Positions 6,463-15,411 of a stretch of DNA of 16,259 nt are shown here, piece after piece. The DNA lies in assembly GCA_035546355.1 (NCBI GenBank), contig DATKEH010000344.1, positions 1 through 16,259 on the forward strand. Direction: 5' to 3'. Every line of letters begins with the position of its first letter. Within the stretch, counting starts at the first letter, position 1. The translations under genes were made by a program, and so were the position numbers. This DNA is from DATKEH01 sp035546355. Lineage in GTDB: Bacteria; Acidobacteriota; Thermoanaerobaculia; Multivoradales; JAIOJS01. The notes under the pieces are model-generated. The model was given only the letters and a program-made list of their open reading frames with translations. It searched no databases and was not told the DNA's origin.

Positions 6463-8352
6463 TCAGGAGCCCGGATCGCCGGGCGGTCGGCCGAGCCAGC
6501 GCACCCCGCCGACCACCACCGCCCCGCCGACGGCCAGCGACACCCACGGGCTCATACCCCAGGCGGTGGGGATGTCGCCCACCGCCATGCCCAGCGCTCC
6601 GACGGCGAGGGCGTAGGGCATCTGGGTGCGGACGTGGGCGATGTGGTCGCAACCGGTGGCCATGCTGGAGAGGATGGTGGTGTCCGAGATGGGCGAGCAG
6701 TGGTCGCCCCAGACGCTCCCCGCGAGCACCGACGAGATGGTGCCCAGCAGCAGCCCGCCGTCGCCGGGCGCCAGGCGGTGGATCACCGGCACCACGAGAG
6801 GGAAGAGGATGGCCATGGTGGCCCAGGAGGTGCCGGTGGCGAAGGCGATGGCGGCCGCCAGCGCGAAGACCAGCACCGGCACCAGGTGGGGGGAGAGCAC
6901 GCCCTCGGTGATCGACACCAGGTAGTCGCCGGTGTGCAGCTCGCTGGTCACCGCCCCCAGCGACCAGGCCAGCACCAGCACCACCATGGCGAGCAGCATC
7001 GACTTGCAGCCCTCCATCAGCGCGCTCATGGTCGCGGAGAGACGCAGCTTCGGCTCCAGGGCGGCGAGCCCGACGGCCACCAGCACCCCCGCCAGGCTCG
7101 CCCACAGCAGCGCCGCGTAGCTGTCGGCGTTGGCGAAGGCCTGACGCAGCCAGGCGAGGCCCGAGGTCCCCGGATCGACGCCCCCTGCGCCGCTCACCAG
7201 CAGCCCGCCGATGGTGACGGTGACGACCGTGAGGATCGGCAACACCGCCGTGCGCGCCCGCGGGTCGAGGCCCGGAGGCGGGGTGAGCGCCTGGTTGCCG
7301 AAGTCGCCCAGCGGCACCTGCCCCTCCCCCAGCACCTCGCCGGTGGAGCGGGCGCGGCGCTCGGCGCGCAGCATGGGGCCGAAATCGCGACCCCACAGCG
7401 CCACGGCGAAGACCATGACCAGCGCCAGGATCGGGTAGAAGCGGTAGGGAATGGTGGCGACGAAGACGGCGTACGGGTTCGCCGTGATGTCGACGGATTG
7501 CAGCGCGTCGCCGATGAGCCCGACCTCGTAGCCGACCCAGGTGGAGATCGGCACCAGGCTCGCCACCGGCGCCGCCGTCGAGTCCACGGCGTAGGCGAGC
7601 TTCTCGCGGCTGATCCGCAGGCGGTCGGTGATCGGCCGCATGGTGGGGCCGACGATCAGGGTGTTGGCGTAGTCATCGAAGAAGATCGCCATTCCCATGG
7701 CCCAGGTCGCCAGCTGCCCCCGCCGGGCGCTGGTCGCCCACCCGGCGAGTCGCGCCACGATGCCGTGGGTGCCGCCGCTCCTGCTGATCACACCGACCAT
7801 GCCGCCGAGCAGCAGCGAGAAGACGATGATGGCCGCGTGGTCGGCGTCGGCCAGCGCGCCTCGCAGGAAGTGGTCGACGGAGCGCGCGAAGGCGGTGACC
7901 GGGTTGCCGCCGGCGAGGATGAGGGCGCCGGTGAAGACGCCCAGGTAGAGGGAGAGGATCACGTCGCGGAAGGCCAGGGCCAGGCCGATGGCCAGCAGGG
8001 GGGGCAGCAGCGACAGCCACCCCGGGATGCCGCGGGCCGCGACCTCGCCGCGCCCCCCCGGCCCGGCGACCGCAACCGTGTGGGGGCCGGCCGGCAGCCG
8101 CACCTGCTCCAGGCGCAGCGCGTGCTCCCCCGGGCCGAGCTCGACGACGTGCACGGCGGCTCCGTCCACCGACACCGTGTAGGGCCCGGGAGCGGCCGCG
8201 GCGGGCACGGCGACCGCCAGGTGCAGCGGCGATCCAGCCAGGGCGGCGCCCTCGACCTCGACCGCCAGCTCGGCGGCCCGCGCGGCGGCCGGAGGGACCA
8301 GCAGCAGGGTCGCCGCGAGAGCGATGCGCCGGAATCGATCGCCGTAGCTCAT
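6463..8352 (-). CDS. NhaC-family Na+/H+ antiporter with exported N-terminal domain
   Basis: A 629-residue inner-membrane protein. From residue about 110 it is a NhaC-type antiporter (ion transporter superfamily) with many hydrophobic segments and family motifs: FFDDYANTLIVGPTMRP (224-240), VDSTAAPVASLVPISTW (256-272), and later GTSWATMAILFPL and SVWGDHCSPISDTTILSS. The likely role is Na+ (or other cation) exchange for protons or a related substrate. Unusually, the protein starts with a signal-peptide-like segment (residues 1-27, ending AARA-A). An approximately 80-residue beta-rich region follows (VEVEGAALAGSPLHLAVAVP through PAGPHTVAVAGPGG), which looks like an Ig-like extracytoplasmic domain. 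ATG 8352 is chosen because AGGAGG lies 6-7 nt upstream; the longer frame to 8433 lacks this. It is downstream of recA on the same strand, separated by a large hairpin, and may have its own promoter. Confidence 0.88.
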   Translation of the reverse strand: MSYGDRFRRIALAATLLLVPPAAARAAELAVEVEGAALAGSPLHLAVAVPAAAAPGPYTVSVDGAAVHVVELGPGEHALRLEQVRLPAGPHTVAVAGPGGRGEVAARGIPGWLSLLPPLLAIGLALAFRDVILSLYLGVFTGALILAGGNPVTAFARSVDHFLRGALADADHAAIIVFSLLLGGMVGVISRSGGTHGIVARLAGWATSARRGQLATWAMGMAIFFDDYANTLIVGPTMRPITDRLRISREKLAYAVDSTAAPVASLVPISTWVGYEVGLIGDALQSVDITANPYAVFVATIPYRFYPILALVMVFAVALWGRDFGPMLRAERRARSTGEVLGEGQVPLGDFGNQALTPPPGLDPRARTAVLPILTVVTVTIGGLLVSGAGGVDPGTSGLAWLRQAFANADSYAALLWASLAGVLVAVGLAALEPKLRLSATMSALMEGCKSMLLAMVVLVLAWSLGAVTSELHTGDYLVSITEGVLSPHLVPVLVFALAAAIAFATGTSWATMAILFPLVVPVIHRLAPGDGGLLLGTISSVLAGSVWGDHCSPISDTTILSSMATGCDHIAHVRTQMPYALAVGALGMAVGDIPTAWGMSPWVSLAVGGAVVVGGVRWLGRPPGDPGS

Positions 8353-8386
8353 GGAGACCCTCCTGTGGCCGCGGTGCGGCGGGCCG

Positions 8387-8438
8387 GGAGGGTGCGCCGG
8401 GGCCACGGCCGACCGCCGGCGCCGTGGGCGCACCCTCC
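8387..8438 (-). terminator. Nested long hairpin between recA and the antiporter gene
   Basis: A 12-bp perfect stem (GGAGGGTGCGCC at 8387-8398, GGCGCACCCTCC at 8427-8438) encloses a second 6-bp stem (CACGGC at 8404-8409, GCCGTG at 8421-8426) with an 11-nt loop and a 5-nt one-sided bulge. It lies 20 nt past the recA stop and 34 nt before the antiporter start. No T-run follows. It may terminate or attenuate recA transcription, or stabilise the mRNA. Confidence 0.5.
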
Positions 8439-8458
8439 ATGCCCGCCCTGGGGCCCCA

Positions 8459-9496
<1,038 letters not shown>

Positions 9497-9525
9497 GGTC
9501 TTCTCGTGCTCCTTTGCTCCCCGCT

Positions 9526-9549
9526 GTCGCGGGTGCCGTTCGTCGCGAC
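9526..9549 (-). other. Inverted repeat in the recA leader
   Basis: GTCGCG (9526-9531) and CGCGAC (9544-9549) form a 6-bp inverted repeat with a 12-nt spacer, 30-53 nt before the recA start. A second one, CTCGGA (9580-9585) and TCCGAG (9592-9597), lies further upstream. Both would fold in the leader RNA if transcription begins near 9694. No known LexA box was recognised in them. Confidence 0.35.
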
Positions 9550-9624
9550 GCTCGGGTCCGGCGCCCTCGTGGGTGGAGCCTCGGACGCCGATCCGAGCGC
9601 CGCGCTGATGATGCCTCGGGAACC

Positions 9625-9643
9625 CGGCCCGACGGTCGGGCCG
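9625..9643. promoter_or_regulatory. 19-bp palindrome in the recA/glycosyltransferase gap
   Basis: CGGCCCGAC (9625-9633) and GTCGGGCCG (9635-9643) are perfect inverse copies around a single central G. A one-base centre suits a dimeric DNA-binding protein better than an RNA hairpin, so this is a candidate operator. It lies about 50 bp downstream of the predicted recA start point. The regulator is unknown and it does not match LexA boxes I know. Confidence 0.35.
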
Positions 9644-9700
9644 TCCGGATTCGTCACATGGGGCAGCCGGAACACGCCCGGACACGGCAGGGATGCGCGG

Positions 9701-9729
9701 ATCGTACGCGAGCCCCTCGGGCAGGTCAA
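9701..9729 (-). promoter_or_regulatory. Sigma70-like promoter for recA
   Basis: On the minus strand TTGACC (9729-9724) and TACGAT (9706-9701) are separated by exactly 17 nt, close to the TTGACA/TATAAT consensus. Transcription would start near 9694, leaving a recA leader of about 198 nt. This is the best paired promoter seen in the window. Confidence 0.5.
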
Positions 9730-9758
9730 GGCGCCGGCGGACGGGTCTCCCGAGTCCG

Positions 9759-9764
9759 TATAAT
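9759..9764 (+). promoter_or_regulatory. Perfect -10 box next to the glycosyltransferase start
   Basis: TATAAT stands out in this GC-rich DNA and ends 10 nt before the ATG at 9775. No good -35 hexamer is present at 16-18 nt upstream. Used as a -10 box it would give a mRNA with almost no leader, in line with the lack of a Shine-Dalgarno sequence for this gene. It overlaps an alternative in-frame ATG at 9763. Confidence 0.45.
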
Positions 9765-9774
9765 GCGCCGCGCC

Positions 9775-10479
9775 ATGCCTACGCTGTCGGTGGTCGTTCC
9801 CGTCTACAACGAGCGGGACACGGTGGAGACGCTGTTGCGGCGGGTCGCCGCCGCGCCGCTGCCGCCCGGCATCGATCTCGAGACGGTGGTGGTCGAGGAC
9901 GGCTCGACCGACGGCACCCGCGAGCTGCTGCGGGATCTGGCGGCACGCGGCGACATCCCCTTCCGGCTCTTCGAGCAGCCGCAGAACCAGGGCAAGGGTG
10001 CGGCCATCCGCCGCGGATTCCGCGAGGCCACCGGCGACATCCTGCTGGTCCAGGACGCCGACCTCGAGTACGACCCGCGGCAGTACCCTGGCCTGCTGGC
10101 GCCGATCCTCGAGGGCGAGGCCGACGTGGTGTTCGGCTCCCGCTTCCTCGGCGGGCCACACCGCGTGCTCTTCTTCTGGCACTACGTCGGCAACCGCCTG
10201 CTGACCATGTTGTCGAACATGTTCACCGATCTGAACCTGTCGGACATGGAGACCTGCTACAAGGTCTTCCGTCGCCAGGTCCTCGACGGCGTCGAGCTGC
10301 GTTCGAACCGCTTCGGCATCGAGCCGGAGCTCACCGCGCGATTCGCCCAGCGGCGGGCGCGCATCTACGAAGTGCCGATCTCCTACCACGGTCGCACCTA
10401 TGCCGAGGGCAAGAAGATCGGCTGGAAGGACGGCTTCGCCGCCCTGTGGTGCATCGTCCGCTATAATCTGTTCGGCTGA
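9775..10479 (+). CDS. Family 2 glycosyltransferase, DPM/DPG-synthase-like
   Basis: A 234-residue GT-A fold, family 2 glycosyltransferase of the dolichyl-phosphate mannose/glucose synthase-like group. It probably transfers a sugar from a nucleotide sugar to a polyprenyl phosphate or other acceptor at the inner face of the membrane. Motifs in order are LSVVVPVYNE (4-13), EDGSTDGT (41-48), NQGKGAAIRRGF (71-82), the metal-binding QDADLEYDP (93-101), FGSRF (120-124), and DMETCYKVFRR (157-167), then EVPISYHGRTYAEGKKIGW near the end. There is no C-terminal membrane segment, so it is the short soluble form. ATG 9775 is preferred over the in-frame ATG at 9763 because the latter overlaps the TATAAT box and adds only MRRA. 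A putative lipoprotein gene follows after 36 nt. Confidence 0.92.
   Translation: MPTLSVVVPVYNERDTVETLLRRVAAAPLPPGIDLETVVVEDGSTDGTRELLRDLAARGDIPFRLFEQPQNQGKGAAIRRGFREATGDILLVQDADLEYDPRQYPGLLAPILEGEADVVFGSRFLGGPHRVLFFWHYVGNRLLTMLSNMFTDLNLSDMETCYKVFRRQVLDGVELRSNRFGIEPELTARFAQRRARIYEVPISYHGRTYAEGKKIGWKDGFAALWCIVRYNLFG
10462..10467 (+). promoter_or_regulatory. TATAAT inside the 3' end of the glycosyltransferase gene
   Basis: TATAAT is formed by codons TAT AAT (Tyr230, Asn231), both A/T-ending in a gene set that strongly prefers C- and G-ending codons. It lies 48 nt before the GTG of the lipoprotein gene, a suitable place for an internal promoter. The -35 region is poor (CCGCCC), so this is weak. 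Confidence 0.25.
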
Positions 10480-10515
10480 TCAAGGGTTTGCACGCACCGA
10501 GAGGGAGGGGATCGA

Positions 10516-11115
10516 GTGCCGAACGGTAAGGCGGGGCGAGCGGTCTGGGGGCGTCTCCCAGCGCTGCTGGCGGTGACGCTGGTGGCCTTTCCCGGTTGCC
10601 GGCAGACGTCCGAGGAAGAGCGGATCGCGGACGTGCGGTCGCAGTATCAGGCGCGGCTCAACGGCTGGATCGTGCGCGAGGAGGCGCCTGCCGCCGAGAT
10701 GCCGGCGCCGGAGATGGAGGAGGATGGCGAGGGGATGGCGGGGCAGCCCGAGGAGGGGGCCGCAGCCGAAGCGGAGGCGGGCGAGGAGGTGGCGCCGGGC
10801 ATCACCATCACCTCCGAGCCGATGGCGCCCGAGAGGCGGGACGTGATCCTCGACATCGTCCTCTTCCACACCGCCCCGGAAGCCCTGCCGGGTATCACGC
10901 TGGACATCTCGCAGGCCGGGCCCGACGAGGCCGAGAAGGCGCACTTTCGCGCCTGGATCGACACTTCGGAGATCCGCCGCGGCCAGCACGCCCAGGTCAA
11001 CTACGTGCTCGAGGACCTGGACTTCTTCCCCGGCGACGTGTTCGCCGTCGAGGTGCGCGATCCGGTGCCGCCCGAGGAACGCCACCAGTACCGGGAGTTC
11101 GCGTCCGGTTCGTGA
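10516..11115 (+). CDS. Putative exported lipoprotein with acidic linker
   Basis: A 199-residue protein of unrecognised family. It begins with a basic N terminus and a hydrophobic stretch (LPALLAVTLVAFPGC), with Cys28 as the candidate lipidated residue. The lipobox FPGC is not canonical because of Pro at -2, so it may be a plain signal peptide or anchor. Residues about 54-94 are low-complexity, rich in Glu, Ala and Pro. Residues about 95-195 look like a compact beta-rich domain (ITITSEPMAPERRDVILDIVLF, then QVNYVLEDLDFFPGDVFAVEV). The GTG start at 10516 is supported by AGGGAGGGG 6 nt upstream. It lies 36 nt after the glycosyltransferase and 91 nt before moxR, so it could be co-transcribed with either. 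I cannot assign a function. Confidence 0.75.
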   Translation: MPNGKAGRAVWGRLPALLAVTLVAFPGCRQTSEEERIADVRSQYQARLNGWIVREEAPAAEMPAPEMEEDGEGMAGQPEEGAAAEAEAGEEVAPGITITSEPMAPERRDVILDIVLFHTAPEALPGITLDISQAGPDEAEKAHFRAWIDTSEIRRGQHAQVNYVLEDLDFFPGDVFAVEVRDPVPPEERHQYREFASGS

Positions 11116-11206
11116 GCCGGCTAGCGGCCGACGCCCGACGGACCCACCGGCCGGCACTCGTGCGCCTGGACGCCAGCCGCCACCGCTGCGTATCCCTTCT
11201 GTCCTG

Positions 11207-12181
11207 ATGGTCGGAGACCCCTCGACCCTTTCGCCCGCTCCTCGCGACACCGCCGACGCGCGGGTGCCGGTGGCGCGCCTCGAACGCAACGTGGCGCGCG
11301 TGGTGCGGGGCAAGGCGGCGGTGATCCGGCTGGCGGTGGTGAGCCTGCTCGCCCGCGGCCACGTGTTGATCGAGGACGTACCCGGCGTCGGCAAGACGAC
11401 GCTGGCCCAGGCGCTGGCGCGGTCGCTGGGGCTCGCCTTCCACCGCGTGCAGTTCACCTCCGACCTGCTGCCGTCGGACATCCTCGGGGTGTCGATCTTC
11501 AACCAGCGCAGCCAGGAGTTCGAGTTCCTGCCCGGCCCGATCTTCGCCAACGTGGTACTCGCCGACGAGATCAACCGCGCCACCCCGAAGACGCAGTCGG
11601 CCCTGCTCGAGGCGATGAGCGAGGGCAAGGTGTCGGTGGAGCGGAAGCGCTACCTGCTGCCGGCCCCGTTCCTGGTGATCGCCACCCAGAACCCGCTCGA
11701 GCACCAGGGGACGTTTCCGCTGCCCGAGTCGCAGCTCGACCGGTTCCTCATGTCGCTGCAGATCGGCTACCCGCCGGCCGTCGACGAGCGGGAGCTGCTG
11801 CTGTCGGGTGGGGTCGAGCGGCTGCTCGAGGAGCTGCCGGCGGTTCTCGGACGCGAGGAGCTGGTCGGGCTGCAGCAGATGGTGGCGCAGGTCACCGTCG
11901 AGGAGAAGCTCGCCGACTACGTGCTGGCGCTCGCCGAGGCGACGCGCCAGGGCGGCGACTTCGTGATGGGCGTCTCGACGCGGGGTGCGCAGAGCCTGTT
12001 CCGCGCCGCCCAGGCCCTGGCCCTGTGCGAGGGGCGGCAGTTCGTCGTCCCCGACGACGTGCAGCGCCTGGCGCAGCCGGTGCTCGCCCATCGCGTCCTG
12101 TTGCGCCACGGCAGCGAGGGGATCGCCGCGGCCCGCGCCGCCATCGACCGGCTGGTGGCATCGGTCCCGGTACCGGTGTAG
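11207..12181 (+). CDS. MoxR-family AAA+ ATPase
   Basis: A 324-residue AAA+ ATPase of the MoxR family (AAA_3 with C-terminal lid). These proteins act as chaperone-like ATPases, usually with DUF58 or VWA proteins encoded next door. Walker A is DVPGVGKTT (57-65), Walker B VVLADEINRA (116-125), sensor 1 ATQNP (159-163), and the PESQLDRF segment (173-180) is typical of MoxR. The N terminus before residue 22 is poorly conserved in appearance. ATG 11207 has no strong ribosome-binding site. The DUF58 gene follows after 103 nt and the transglutaminase gene overlaps that one, the classic moxR-DUF58-tgpA order. Confidence 0.95.
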   Translation: MVGDPSTLSPAPRDTADARVPVARLERNVARVVRGKAAVIRLAVVSLLARGHVLIEDVPGVGKTTLAQALARSLGLAFHRVQFTSDLLPSDILGVSIFNQRSQEFEFLPGPIFANVVLADEINRATPKTQSALLEAMSEGKVSVERKRYLLPAPFLVIATQNPLEHQGTFPLPESQLDRFLMSLQIGYPPAVDERELLLSGGVERLLEELPAVLGREELVGLQQMVAQVTVEEKLADYVLALAEATRQGGDFVMGVSTRGAQSLFRAAQALALCEGRQFVVPDDVQRLAQPVLAHRVLLRHGSEGIAAARAAIDRLVASVPVPV

Positions 12182-12184
12182 GTC

Positions 12185-12210
12185 CCGGCAGGGAAGCCGA
12201 CCCTTGCCGG
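12185..12210 (+). other. Hairpin between moxR and the DUF58 gene
   Basis: CCGGCAGGG (12185-12193) pairs with CCCTTGCCGG (12201-12210) across a 7-nt loop with one bulged T. It starts 3 nt after the moxR stop. No T-run follows. It could be an attenuator or RNA-processing element that tunes the ratio of MoxR to the downstream proteins. Confidence 0.35.
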
Positions 12211-12284
12211 TATCGCCGCGTGGCGCCGCGGGTGCCTTCTCGGCCGGGAATAGCGCGACATCCCGGGGCGCTTTGGAACCGTTG

Positions 12285-13310
12285 ATGCTCTCTTCTCGCC
12301 CTCGTGGGCGCCGCCGCGGCTGGCGTTGGCCGGTGCCCGAGCGCATCCGCCCGACCAAGGTGGGGTTCTGGTACATCCTCTGCGCCATCCTGGTGGGAGT
12401 GGCCGCCACCAACACCGGCAACAATGCCCTCTACATTGTGCTGGCGGTGATGCTCGGGCTGTTGGTGGTCTCGGGGCTGATCTCGCGGGTCAACCTGCGG
12501 GCGTTGCGGTGCGAGCTGAGCGCACCCACGGAGGTGTACGCGAACCGGCCCTTCCACCTGAAGCTGGCGGTGCACAACGAGAGCCGGCTGCTGCCGCGCT
12601 GGCTGCTGGTGTTCAGCCTCAGCGAGGGAGGCAAGCCCCTGCTGCTGCCCTTCCTGCCGCGCGGCGGCGTGGGCCGTGGCTTTCTCGAGACCATCCTCAC
12701 GCGCCGGGGCCGCCACCGCTACGGGTGGGTACACGTCGGCAGCATCTTCCCGCTGGGCTTCTTCCACAAGGGCATGCGGTATCGGATGGACACCGAGGTG
12801 CTGGTCTACCCGGAGATCTTCGCTGTCGGCTCCGCCAGCTTGACCGCCGCCGGCGACCGCGGCGAAGGGGCACAGCGGCGGGTGGGCTGGGGGCACGAGC
12901 TGCACTCGCTGCGCGGCTTCCGGCAGGGGGACGATCCGCGACGGATCCACTGGAAGCAGAGCGCGCGCACCGGCGCGCTGGTCTACACCGAGCGCGAGGC
13001 CGAGAGTGGGCGCCGTCTCTCCATCGTCTTCGACAACGCCGTGGGGGCGCTGGCCACGGCCGCGGCGGCGGCGCGATTCGAGCGGCTGGTGAGTGAGGCG
13101 GCGACGGCCGCCGTCGACTACCTGCGCCAGGGGTACGAGGTGGAGCTGGTCACCCGCGACCGCCGCCTCCCCTTCGCCGCCGGCGGGCGCCAGCGCCATG
13201 CCGTCCTGGAGACCCTGGCGCTGGTCGAGGCGCTGCCGCAGGACGACCAACCGCTGGTCGCCCACGCCGGCAGCCACCAGCTGCGCCTGGCGATGGAATC
13301 CGTGGCGTGA
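12285..13310 (+). CDS. DUF58 domain-containing membrane protein
   Basis: A 341-residue protein. A basic N terminus precedes two close membrane segments (about 28-42 and 48-67) joined by ATNTGNNALY, the pattern typical of DUF58 proteins encoded next to TgpA. Residues 75 to about 190 look like an exported or cytoplasmic beta-sandwich, with LKLAVHNESR. The DUF58 core is at about 200-240, with the diagnostic FRQGDDPRRIHWKQSARTG followed by LVYTEREAE. DUF58 proteins are presumed partners of MoxR ATPases; biochemical function is mostly unknown. ATG 12285 has only a weak GGAA upstream; a GTG near codon 17 is another possibility. The last 4 nt overlap the next gene (GTGA), indicating translational coupling. 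Confidence 0.92.
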   Translation: MLSSRPRGRRRGWRWPVPERIRPTKVGFWYILCAILVGVAATNTGNNALYIVLAVMLGLLVVSGLISRVNLRALRCELSAPTEVYANRPFHLKLAVHNESRLLPRWLLVFSLSEGGKPLLLPFLPRGGVGRGFLETILTRRGRHRYGWVHVGSIFPLGFFHKGMRYRMDTEVLVYPEIFAVGSASLTAAGDRGEGAQRRVGWGHELHSLRGFRQGDDPRRIHWKQSARTGALVYTEREAESGRRLSIVFDNAVGALATAAAAARFERLVSEAATAAVDYLRQGYEVELVTRDRRLPFAAGGRQRHAVLETLALVEALPQDDQPLVAHAGSHQLRLAMESVA

Positions 13311-15400
13311 GCTTCGGGCGCGAGAAGCGGCTGCTGCTCGGCCTGCTGGCGTGGATCGCGCCGCTGCCCCTGCCGCTCAACGAGGTGCTGAGCTGGCCGG
13401 CGCTCGGCCTCTATCTAGCAGGGGTCACCGGCTTCCTCTACCGCGCGAGTCGCGACCCCGGTCGGTGGCTTCCGCCATGGGCGATGAACGTGCTCGGTAT
13501 CCTCTATCTGCCGGTGCTGTACGTCGACCTGGTGGTCTTCTGGGGTGGCCAGCTGGTGCGCCCGGTGGTGCACCTCGCTCTGTTCGCGGTGGTGGTCAAG
13601 CTGTTCTCGTTGCGCCGTGAGGGGGACAAGTGGCAGGTGCTGTTCGGGGTGTTCTTCCTCTTCCTCACCGCCATGGGGACCAGCGTGCACCCCTCGGTCC
13701 TGGTCTACCTGGTCGCCTTCCTCGGCGTGGCGCTGGTGCTGCTCACCCGGTTCTCCTTCTTCTCGGTGCTCGCCCGCTTCGGCCATCGGCAGGAGGAGAT
13801 GGCGCGCGTACCCCTGCGCGGCTTCCTGCTGGTGGCGACCGCGGGGGCGCTGCTGGCGGCGGCGCCGCTATTCACCCTGCTGCCGCGGATCCGCGCCCCC
13901 TACCTGCTGGTGCGCGGCCCGGGTACCGGCACCATCGTCCACGCCTCGGCCTTCGCCGACGTGGTCACCCTGGACAGCATCGGCAGCGCCCGTTCGAGCC
14001 GGGTGGTGGTGATGCGGCTGCGGTATCAGCCGACGCCGCAGCCGCGCCAGGAGGTGCGGCTCAAGGCGGCGACCTACGACGGCTACGACGGCCGGGTGTG
14101 GCAGCGTGCCGCGACGTCCGGTGTACGCCGGGCGGACCGCAGCTTCACCTTCGACCTGGCGCCGATCGCGGCGCGCCAGCGGGTCGAGGTCTGGCTGGTG
14201 CCGCTCCACAGCACCAGCATTCCGCTGCCGGTCCAGGCGACGGAGCTGCTGCTGCGGGCGCACACCCTGGAGCTCGACCGCGGGGGCGCGGCGTCGCTGC
14301 CGATCGCCCCCGGTACCGCCATCGAGTATCAGGTGGGTCTGACGAGCGATCCGGTGACGGTGCTGGCAGAGCCGCCACGACTCGACGGCGGTGCCGAGCC
14401 GACGCTCGACCTCACCGGCGTCACGCCGCGCATGGAGGCGCTTGCCGCCACCGTGATGGGCGACGGCGATCCCTTCGAGCAGTCGGTACGGTTGGAGCAG
14501 TTCCTCTCCACCGAGCTCGAGTACACCATCGACTACGTGGGCCGCTCGGGGCAGCTGCCGCTCGAGGACTTCCTCTTCGCCAGTCGCCGCGGGCACTGCG
14601 AGTACTTCGCCTCGGCGATGGTGCTGCTGCTGCGTAGCCAGGGGGTGCCGGCGCGGCTGGTCACCGGCTTCCTGGGCGCCGACGAGAACCCGCTCGAGGG
14701 CTACTTCACGGTGCGGCAGAGCAACGCCCACGCCTGGGTAGAGGCGTGGATCCCGGGCGACGGCTGGACGGTGTTCGATCCCACCCCCTCGGCGGGGCGG
14801 CCGAGCACCCAGGAGGCCAACCTCGCGCTCTTCGTGAGCCAGGTGTACGACTACCTGATCTTCCGCTGGGACCGCTACGTGCTGACCTTCGGGTTCTACG
14901 ACCAGATCGAGCTCTTCCGGCAGCTGCGCGCCGCCTGGTCGGGGCTGTGGGAGGCGCTGCGCGGCGGCGACTCGGAGGCGCTGCCGCAGGGGTCGACGGG
15001 GGAGACGGTGATGGCGCTGGCGGACGGGGAGAAGGGGGAGGAGCCCTTCCCCTGGCAGCTCTGGGCGCGGCGGGCGCTGGTGGGGCTGCTCGGCCTGATG
15101 CTGCTCGCCGCGCTGGTGGCGTGGCACCTGGAGCGCCGGCCGCTGTCGGCCGCGACCGCGTACCGCCGGCTGCGCCGCCGCCTCGACGGCGCCGGGTTGC
15201 CGGTGCCCGAGTCGATGGCGCCCCTGGCGCTACGCCAGGCCGCGCTGGCCAGCTTCCCCGACGCCGCGCCGGCGACGGAACGGCTGATCGGCCTCTACCT
15301 GCGCGAGAGCTTCGCCGGCGAGCGGCTGCACGAGACCGACCGCGTCGCGGTACGCCGCAGCCTGCGCAGCGTCGAGGCGGTGCTCAAGAAGGTCGGCTAG
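13307..15400 (+). CDS. TgpA-type membrane transglutaminase-like protein
   Basis: A 697-residue inner-membrane protein of the TgpA/DUF3488 family. Seven N-terminal hydrophobic segments are visible at about 9-25, 28-46, 57-79, 86-101, 109-127, 129-149 and 172-193. A large periplasmic part follows with a transglutaminase/protease-like core. The catalytic triad is complete: Cys431 in RGHCEYFASA, His475 in NAHAWVEAW, and Asp491 in VFDPTP. One more membrane helix (about 585-608) is followed by a DUF4129-like C-terminal domain (about 620-697). TgpA-type proteins are periplasmic cysteine enzymes, essential in Pseudomonas aeruginosa, whose substrates are not well known. Translation starts at GTG 13307, overlapping the DUF58 stop by 4 nt. 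It is the last gene of the cassette. Confidence 0.93.
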   Translation: MSFGREKRLLLGLLAWIAPLPLPLNEVLSWPALGLYLAGVTGFLYRASRDPGRWLPPWAMNVLGILYLPVLYVDLVVFWGGQLVRPVVHLALFAVVVKLFSLRREGDKWQVLFGVFFLFLTAMGTSVHPSVLVYLVAFLGVALVLLTRFSFFSVLARFGHRQEEMARVPLRGFLLVATAGALLAAAPLFTLLPRIRAPYLLVRGPGTGTIVHASAFADVVTLDSIGSARSSRVVVMRLRYQPTPQPRQEVRLKAATYDGYDGRVWQRAATSGVRRADRSFTFDLAPIAARQRVEVWLVPLHSTSIPLPVQATELLLRAHTLELDRGGAASLPIAPGTAIEYQVGLTSDPVTVLAEPPRLDGGAEPTLDLTGVTPRMEALAATVMGDGDPFEQSVRLEQFLSTELEYTIDYVGRSGQLPLEDFLFASRRGHCEYFASAMVLLLRSQGVPARLVTGFLGADENPLEGYFTVRQSNAHAWVEAWIPGDGWTVFDPTPSAGRPSTQEANLALFVSQVYDYLIFRWDRYVLTFGFYDQIELFRQLRAAWSGLWEALRGGDSEALPQGSTGETVMALADGEKGEEPFPWQLWARRALVGLLGLMLLAALVAWHLERRPLSAATAYRRLRRRLDGAGLPVPESMAPLALRQAALASFPDAAPATERLIGLYLRESFAGERLHETDRVAVRRSLRSVEAVLKKVG

Positions 15401-15411
15401 CCAGCACCGTT

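Noticed and set aside
9497..9685. N-terminal extension of RecA
   Set aside because: The frame is open but has no RecA similarity, and it contains the palindrome and inverted repeats of the control region.
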